Source: Acheta domesticus (lineage: Eukaryota > Arthropoda > Insecta > Orthoptera > Gryllidae). From it: DNA of 64,000 nt. The notes under the pieces were generated by a model, which worked only from the letters and a program-made list of their open reading frames with translations, ran no database searches and had not been told where the DNA came from. The position numbers were made by a program, and so were the translations under genes. Positions 60,301 through 64,000 of this stretch are shown here, piece by piece (the first letter of the stretch is position 1; each line of letters opens with the position of its first letter). Location: contig JAHLJT010008756.1 in NCBI GenBank assembly GCA_031308135.1, forward strand, positions 65,998,232 to 66,062,231, in the 5' to 3' direction.

Positions 60301-63300
60301 ATGTATAAATTAATGAGCATTAACCAGTTTTTGTCATAAAATTCAGTTGAGAGCGCTAGTATACATATTTTATACTCCATATTGTATATCTCCTTCATTC
60401 TTTTGTAAATTATTCATATATGTCAGTTAATTGGTGTTACTTGAAGTAAATCAGGTCGGTCATACACAGGAAAAGTGTCTTTGTTCTACGATACTCTGCA
60501 GCTTAGCTGACCAAAATATCCCAGAATTCGAGTTGAGTCAAGAATCAGACTTTCAATATTAGCTACGTAGTTAGTTGGATTTGAACTAGTCTGGAATCTT
60601 GCTGGTCTGATCAGAAGTTTTCCTTGATTTTTCTAACCCATCTCAGGTGAATTTCGGAGCAGCTCTCTAACAAACGAGGCATAGACCCCGTGAAATCTTC
60701 CCTTCCTCATCCTCGACCCATCCTCTCGTCTTACACGTACCCACACACACTTACACTTACACTTACACTTACAAGTTCCACAGACCCACATATCAGAGAC
60801 CATTAGGAACTTAGAGCTTGCCTCGGGTGGGACTATACCTCGCTGGGGGAGATACATGGCGGGGGAAAACGCCACTTCCCAGATTAAATAGTCAACATTT
60901 GGGCGGGAATATTGATCAAAATTGTTGGTGAGCCCGGAAATAGAAAATTGTTTTTGATTTGGGGAATACGGACGATTTTTCATCATTTGAATCTGATTCC
61001 TTTGGCGAGGACTACGCTAAAAGGATGTTCTAGCTGTAACAACCCGTAAGTATGACCCACCTGTAATACACGTTCTCCTTATCCGGAACCGCCGTGGTGC
61101 GTTTGTGGCAGAAGAAGACATCGGGAGTGGCGCCACCGTCAGTCGTTTCAACCTCTACGTGACACACGTGCTCTCTCTCGAACGCTTGGTCGTGCTTGTA
61201 GTTCTCAATGAGGACGCTGCCATTGCGTTGGATCCAAAAAGACAGTTTCTTGTCGTCAGAATGAGAGTTCAGGAGGTACCTGCAAAACAAGACGAGTGTT
61301 GACAGATATGTGTTGTAAATTTCCGTTCCATAAATCTTCAAAAAACGTTTTGGAAGTCTGTGATATATGGTAACTAAATATTTTGTTCAAATTCACACCA
61401 TTTTACAAAGGAAAACTACATGCTTTTGAGTTCTATAGTATCAGCGATATTTTCTATATTGTGGGATGAAGCAATATTTTGTATAGAAAGGGGTGATCGT
61501 TTTATTCGTAAATACTTTCTTGAACGAGTGTGATTCAAAACAGGATTTCGCAATAAAGTTAGCGACCATTTTAAATGTATTTATTTATATTTTAAAATTA
61601 AATACATACCATTTACATTCCAACTTGTCCCTACATATTTTTTCTCAAACCGTTTTTGAAATCTTCAGGATTATTATTGTCTCCATAACCTATCATAAAA
61701 AGTACGCAAGGAATATGTTACCAACGACCAAGTGTGAAAGAGATATCATATTGTCGTCCATACAATTGAGTCGTGTTGAGAATTTTCAAGTAACAAAATT
61801 TATCATTTATCAATATAAATTTTACTTTCTGAACCTCAGAAATCTTCTAGTTGTCATAGAATTGGAGAGAGGTCGATGGGTGATATTTTTTACTTACTTT
61901 AGAGTACTTAATTAAATTTACCGAAACTTTACTTGAGGATTTTTTCTCAAATTTATTTTCTCTTTAGACGAACTGTTTGTAAGGGTATGGGACACGTGAC
62001 TGAACATTGCTGCGCAATTTATTTACGCCAATTTCCAAGAACATTCCGTCTCCAAGAGCTTTGCAAGGACATTCTTTCTCTGTATTTGGATACGAATGCA
62101 TTTTCATATCAAATTACACGTGTGCATTTTTATCTACAAGAATTTACAAGGTTTGATTGAAATAGTCATTTAGGCTTATCTAAATTTGAAACCTATCATT
62201 GCCACTTCTGTTAAATCATATCTAAATGCTTCCCAATATTAGTTCATGTTCGAGACGGAGATTTTGCTCAATGTGATAGTCCGGTTAATTGTATCTATTT
62301 TTAGGGGAATTGTCGGTCTTGTGCGACTCTTTGCTTGGTCAAGGGACAGCCTGCACAAACGTTGTCGTCTGAAATGAGAAGATGCCAAGAACTTACATTC
62401 CATAAATTGTGACATCGCACTCGGGCGAATGCGCAAACAACTCCGTGTACACGACTCCCCCTCCGCCGCCTGCACCAGTTTCGCCCGGCCTGTCGACGTC
62501 CTTAGTCTCGTTGAGCCGTTCCTTCCCACTGTAAAAGACCGGGTCCTTCATGGAGGCGGTGGCGTTCTCCACTCTCTTGCAGCTGCTCTTCAATTTTGTT
62601 CGGCTCCTTTGCGCCTCATACAAACTGTTTTGATTACAACACCGGTTAAGGCAAACCACGCGTTGGCACGGGCAAGACAGGAACACGTAGAATCCAGTCA
62701 CCATACGATCCATGCACCACTCGTCCGGCGACAAAGCTACCTGAAGGTAGAGGAATTCTTAATTTAGAACCAAGACTTCCCTCCCGCTGTGCTGGAGGGA
62801 AGAGAAATTAATCAAAACCCTTTCAAACTGTGTAATTAGATTAAGACTTTCCTCTAAAAACCTTATTGTCGGACCTCCTTTCAAAGAACTCTTATTGCCG
62901 AACCCTGGTAACGAAAAAGTGGATTAATCTTGTTTCTGTATGCAATAAATTACTTCCTCTAACATATTGTGAAGTCAGACTCCACGTTTGGTGGGGCATC
63001 GACACTGAAGAATCGATTGTAGTTTGTCCTGTGTAACTGTCTAAACAATGCTAGCGATTACACCGTAAGCAGGATTTTCATCAATACTGACATTCCCCGC
63101 ATGACCTGACTGACATCACGCATTGAATTAATATTTTGATTTTTGTTCGTACTTTACATTAAGCCTCAACAACATTTTCAAAATTTTCTGAAAAATTACT
63201 CCAATATTAATTTTTTTCCTCTGATACAGAAGAAGACGCATAAAGGAATGGCAAAGGTCGCAAGTTTGTTGCCTTCTTTAAATTTTCGATAATTGCAAAA

Positions 63301-64000
63301 GTTCAAAATGTTGTCGGTTTCTTTGCAAAATTACAAACATGAAAATAGACATGTTGTTCTTAATGAAACCTGTTCATCAAAACACTCCTTCAAATAAGGT
63401 AAAATTCAATTTTTTTAAAAATATGAGCATTTACTGCGGACGGGCGGACGGACCTGAAGACGGCGGACGGACGGACGGAAAGACAAGCAGACTTTGCCGC
63501 AATCCTATTTTTCGGTAAAATGAACCAACAAATCGTGGATTCTGACTACACGTGTTAAAAGAAATACTAACAAGATGTATTGGAACAAGATTTATCCATT
63601 TTTTTGGGTATCAGGGTCCCACAATTTGAGTTTTTCATTATAAAAATCGCTGGTTATTGCTAAGGCTTTTCATAACTTTGTTTATTTTCTATACAAGTCT
63701 GTATACGTATGTATACGAGATAATAAAAATCTAATATTGTTTAAATTGATTTTTTAAATGAATGATTAATATTGTTTAATAACTTTAAAACGGTGTGCCC
63801 CTCATTTATTTTAATTACAATGAGATGATCTAAATCTGCTTAGGATTTTTGAAATTACTCAATCAAGAAGATTCCAACCGAGGGGCGGAGAGCGATCTCA
63901 CCTTTATAGGCCAGCGGCCACTCCCGGCTTCGTCGGTGCGCCACATCGGCAGCAGGAGGCTGCCATTAGCGAGCAGTTGGTACGCCTCGTGGCGCTTCGT
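44993..64000 (-). CDS. mthl: Methuselah-like G protein-coupled receptor (partial, nine exons)
   Basis: Minus strand, entering from beyond 64000. Exons in transcript order: 64000-63902, 62740-62397, 61279-61061, 54546-54356, 52666-52588, 49673-49477, 47406-47200, 46672-46507, 45383-44993. Every join is GT-AG and phases agree throughout. The ectodomain holds YQLLANGSLLLP, CMDRMVTGFYVF and a Cys-rich CLNRCC stretch, as in Drosophila Mth. Seven membrane segments follow, with FFWLNVMCFDLSWTF (TM3), FLWYSLYAWG (TM4), FVYYYAPVALLLLVNLGLF (TM5) and GVTWVTEIVSWL (TM6) typical of secretin-like family B receptors of the Mth group. It would act at the cell surface through G proteins; Mth receptors bear on stress and lifespan in flies, but the ligand here is unknown. 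The N-terminus is outside the window. Coding exons are far more GC-rich than the introns. Confidence 0.9.
46507..46672 (-). CDS. mthl: Mthl exon for intracellular loop 3
   Basis: No ATG-initiated frame of useful length reveals this exon; phase reasoning does. The TM5 exon ends with one base and the TM6 exon needs two. Between them, acceptor ACCATTTCTAG and donor AT|GTGAGT bound 166 bases that join both in frame with no stop. It encodes 54 residues, APDGDGGADTTV then Lys/Ala-rich (KTAAKMVAKTASGKSPLKS), a cytoplasmic basic loop suited to G-protein contact. Confidence 0.8.
47200..47406 (-). CDS. mthl: Mthl exon with TM5
   Basis: Acceptor TTTTCCTTGCAG, donor G|GTAAGT. It encodes KLATFVYYYAPVALLLL... 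(TM5) followed by VIRIKHSRRGTS and an Asn/Ala-rich start of loop 3. Phases 1 in and 1 out agree with its neighbours. Confidence 0.9.
47870..47927 (+). repeat. Head fragment of the dispersed repeat family
   Basis: TGTCGGAGTCCACGTTTCGT followed by GAGTCCTCGATAACGAAATA and AAAACGTC matches the pre-CGTC head seen near 62970-63020 and 15600-15665. It directly abuts the minisatellite. Confidence 0.6.
47928..48612. repeat. GGTCGGTCGGTCCGCC minisatellite
   Basis: Around 35 units of 16-20 bases built from GGTC tetramers with an inserted CCGCC. Every frame on both strands stays open for hundreds of codons (Arg/Ser/Gly/Val or Asp/Arg/Pro/Thr-rich), a product of the repeat composition. It lies in an intron, so it is not a gene. 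Confidence 0.93.
48613..49120. repeat. CGTCAGTCCATGCGTC minisatellite (24-bp units)
   Basis: A continuation with a different, about 24-base unit (GTCAGTCCATGCGTCGTTCC and variants) and a central GGTCCGTGTGTC stretch. It retains the CGTC tetramer rhythm of the first block, indicating common origin. Confidence 0.88.
49477..49673 (-). CDS. mthl: Mthl exon with TM4
   Basis: Acceptor CGCTGCGCAG; donor GACA|GTGGGT, chosen because it keeps the phase of the TM5 exon. It encodes an Arg-rich intracellular loop 2 (AMRRRRVASAGG), FLWYSLYAWGCPALVSAVTL (TM4), and an extracellular loop ending ARRCWFD. The Cys is the expected disulfide partner. Confidence 0.88.
49748..50960 (+). repeat. Dispersed repeat family, copy A3
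   Basis: It shares with A1 and A2 the blocks GTGAACAACACTAGCGCCTA, GATCTGGTCTTACTCGAAGC and TTTTTGGGGATACTTTACGTG. Its body shows four blocks at about 49910, 50222, 50530 and 50830, a period near 305 bp. It sits in the intron between TM3 and TM4 exons of the receptor, in the opposite orientation to the gene. Confidence 0.7.
50961..52587. other. Remainder of the Mthl intron between TM3 and TM4
   Basis: It contains the CpG-dense island described separately; the rest is AT-rich with no exon that I can support. Confidence 0.5.
51240..51775. promoter_or_regulatory. CpG-dense island inside Mthl intron
   Basis: Within AT-rich DNA, 51240-51360 and 51418-51775 are very rich in G, C and CpG. They include a (CCG)n/(ACC)n run and an AGCCAATCGC box with a CCAAT core near 51622. 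Such islands often hold promoters, so an internal start of the receptor or of another transcript is possible. There is no direct evidence of transcription. Confidence 0.35.
52588..52666 (-). CDS. mthl: Mthl exon with TM3
   Basis: Acceptor TATCTTATTTCAG, donor GG|GTAAGT; only 79 bases. It encodes YIVQFFFLSTFFWLNVMCF then DLSWTF, the TM3 signature of Mth receptors. Phase 1 in and 2 out match the flanking exons. Confidence 0.92.
52667..53894. other. Mthl intron between TM2 and TM3 (part)
   Basis: Mostly AT-rich. A possible solitary hAT end (CTGGCTACACCACTTG near 53120-53132) has no partner that I could identify. A CpG-richer patch lies at 53425-53500. Confidence 0.4.
53895..54175. repeat. GT-rich minisatellite, about 74-bp units
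   Basis: TGTGTGCGCACATGGGCGTG at 53927 recurs as TGTGTGCGCACGTGGGCGTG at 54001 and, diverged, near 54079, each with GGCCTATGTGGGGAGTGCAT. The alternating purine/pyrimidine tract ends about 180 bases from the TM1-2 exon donor. Confidence 0.85.
54356..54546 (-). CDS. mthl: Mthl exon with TM1 and TM2 (complete copy)
   Basis: Acceptor CTCCTGTGTGTGTCAG ends at 54547; donor TTCAG|GTACGA. It is 191 bases. It completes an AG|C Ser codon from the ectodomain exon, then encodes LLFLLGSFFLLLTLVVHVLV (TM1), PELRRSAHAKALMCH (loop 1), CASLLIASLTL (TM2) and ends CISS plus one base. It is the only copy in the array with TM2 and a donor, so it is the functional exon. Confidence 0.9.
54547..55601 (-). repeat. 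Six partial tandem copies of the TM1-2 exon start
   Basis: Reading the minus strand, copies begin at 55601, 55416, 55243, 55069, 54895 and 54722, spacing about 174 bases. Each opens just after a near-identical acceptor (CTCCTGTGTGTGTCAG or CTCTGTGCATGGCAG) and encodes TM1 and the start of TM2, then runs into the next acceptor. Three sequence types recur in the order C-A-B, C-A-B: LAGPFFLLLTLVLHAPV, LLGSF...AELCRFGHAQ, and LLGLLFLLLTMVVHALM. None has a TM2 end or donor. The copy at 54895 contains a stop (HFS then TAG) and the one at 55601 has a disrupted start. Confidence 0.88.
55602..58062. other. Mthl intron between ectodomain and TM1 exons (part)
   Basis: It contains a dispersed-repeat copy at 56440-57110 and a CpG-richer patch near 56120-56230. 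I find no exon. Confidence 0.45.
56440..57110 (+). repeat. Dispersed repeat family, copy B2
   Basis: ACGTCTGTCTGTGAGCAACA then a CTAG...GTAAGCAGAATTTTCACCAA block and later TCTCAAAAACGCCTCAATTT parallel copies B1 and B3. It is intronic and oriented plus. Confidence 0.6.
58063..58680 (-). mobile_element. 5'-truncated jockey-type LINE with 9-bp TSD
   Basis: The element is 58072-58671 on the minus strand. Its T-rich left end (TTTTTTTGTTTTTTTG) is the poly(A) tail. Both sides carry CAACTCGCG (58063-58071 and 58672-58680), a perfect 9-bp target duplication, so the limits are exact. Only the last 600 bases of a LINE are present. It lies in an intron of the receptor in the same orientation as the gene. 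Confidence 0.92.
58220..58671 (-). pseudogene. Jockey-type reverse transcriptase C-terminus
   Basis: About 150 codons without a stop, ending at the natural stop 58220-58222: VDPHMDNKI, LLQLKPLIHRNSSI, then IYKTIIRPLLLYASPVW, the conserved post-RT block of jockey-clade LINEs, and IQIIQNQFLRTIANAPWFV. All catalytic motifs are lost by 5' truncation. The intact frame and perfect duplication suggest a fairly recent insertion. Confidence 0.88.
58681..61060. other. Mthl intron, 5' part
   Basis: No exon found. It includes the second copy of a GC-rich dispersed repeat (60640-60900), a TTACAC repeat near 60747-60772, and otherwise unassigned sequence. Confidence 0.45.
60640..60900. repeat. GC-rich dispersed repeat, copy 2
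   Basis: Shares ordered blocks (CTTAGAGCTTGCC...GGGTGG, CGCTGGGGGAGATA, GGGGGAAAAC) with 18740-18985. Four CTTACA units lie at 60747-60772. Confidence 0.45.
61061..61279 (-). CDS. mthl: Mthl ectodomain exon 3 (before TM1)
   Basis: Acceptor CTTGTTTTGCAG, donor ATTACAG|GTGGGT; 219 bases. It encodes YLLNSHSDDKKLSFW, NGSVLIENYKHDQAF, REHVCHVEVE, VFFCHKRTTAVPDKENVYY, the membrane-proximal ectodomain with two Cys typical of Mth. It leaves AG, which the TM1 exon completes as Ser. Confidence 0.88.
62397..62740 (-). CDS. mthl: Mthl ectodomain exon 2 (Cys-rich)
   Basis: Acceptor CCTCTACCTTCAG, donor GGAAT|GTAAGT; 344 bases, phase 0 in and 2 out. It encodes VALSPDEWCMDRMVTGFYVF, the SCPCQRVVCLNRCCNQNSLY Cys cluster, a basic stretch, a Gly-rich low-complexity insert (GAGGGGGVV) and SPECDVTIYG. 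The Cys pattern is the Mth ectodomain stalk. Confidence 0.9.
62760..63901. other. Mthl intron between ectodomain exons
   Basis: It is largely filled by a B-type dispersed repeat copy (62880-63560), with AT-rich sequence after it. Confidence 0.55.
62880..63560 (+). repeat. Dispersed repeat family, copy B3
   Basis: It starts with CCGAACCCTGGTAACGAAAA and AGTGGATTAA, then GTCAGACTCCACGTTTGGTG, GAAGAATCGATTG and a CAATGCTAGCGATTAC...GTAAGCAGG block. It ends with a GGACGGAC-rich patch (63437-63480) and ATCGTGGATTCTGACTACAC. Among the copies here this one shows both ends best. Confidence 0.6.
63902..64000 (-). CDS. mthl: Mthl ectodomain exon 1 (partial, window edge)
   Basis: Donor AAAG|GTGAGA in phase 0. 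The visible part encodes RHEAYQLLANGSLLLPMW then RTDEAGSGRWPIK, the start of the Mth ectodomain repeat (YxLLxNGSLL). The exon continues past the end of the window. Confidence 0.87.

Overview
The window looks like insect nuclear DNA: AT-rich, intron-rich, with GT-AG splice sites and a heavy load of decayed transposons. A methuselah-type receptor and FLYWCH terminal exons point to an arthropod. The large introns and sparse genes would suit a hemimetabolous insect, but the order cannot be fixed from the sequence. There are three gene loci and no rRNA, tRNA or CRISPR.

Region 1 (about 1-13 kb). Three plus-strand exons (8072-8493, 9432-9715, 11493-11830) each carry one FLYWCH zinc finger. Each has its own acceptor, stop and poly(A) signal, and all three enter in the same codon phase. 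This is the layout of alternative 3' terminal exons of a mod(mdg4)-type BTB gene whose shared 5' exons lie outside the window. A deleted mariner (655-1355) and hairpin repeats lie upstream.

Region 2 (about 13-25 kb). A field of dispersed repeats and an hAT element with an exact 8-bp duplication (16857-17632) precede a complete six-exon short-chain dehydrogenase gene (19683-23926, plus strand). It encodes 256 residues, most like insect 15-hydroxyprostaglandin dehydrogenase-like enzymes.

Region 3 (about 25-44 kb). This is a transposon graveyard. It holds a piggyBac-like element (25897-27132), two more hAT elements (27847-28356, 32531-33959) and a GGGACAAAATGG minisatellite. It also holds a decayed IS630/Tc1/mariner element (34569-35853), a Penelope-like insertion with a hammerhead-like motif (36177-36880), a foldback element (36892-37124) and two head-to-tail R2-like LINE copies (39023-43617).

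Region 4 (about 45-64 kb, minus strand). The 3' nine exons of a methuselah-like GPCR run from beyond 64000 down to 44993. All exon joins agree in phase: three ectodomain exons, one for TM1-2, one for TM3, one for TM4, one for TM5, an intracellular-loop-3 exon and one for TM6-7. The start of the TM1-2 exon, with its acceptor, has been duplicated into six upstream partial copies arranged as two sets of three types. The introns carry a GGTC/CGCC minisatellite that appears seeded from a dispersed repeat, a CpG-dense island, a GT-rich minisatellite and a LINE insertion with a perfect 9-bp duplication.

Coordinates and splice joins were worked out by hand from consensus sites and reading frame. Family names come from recognised motifs and were not checked by database search.
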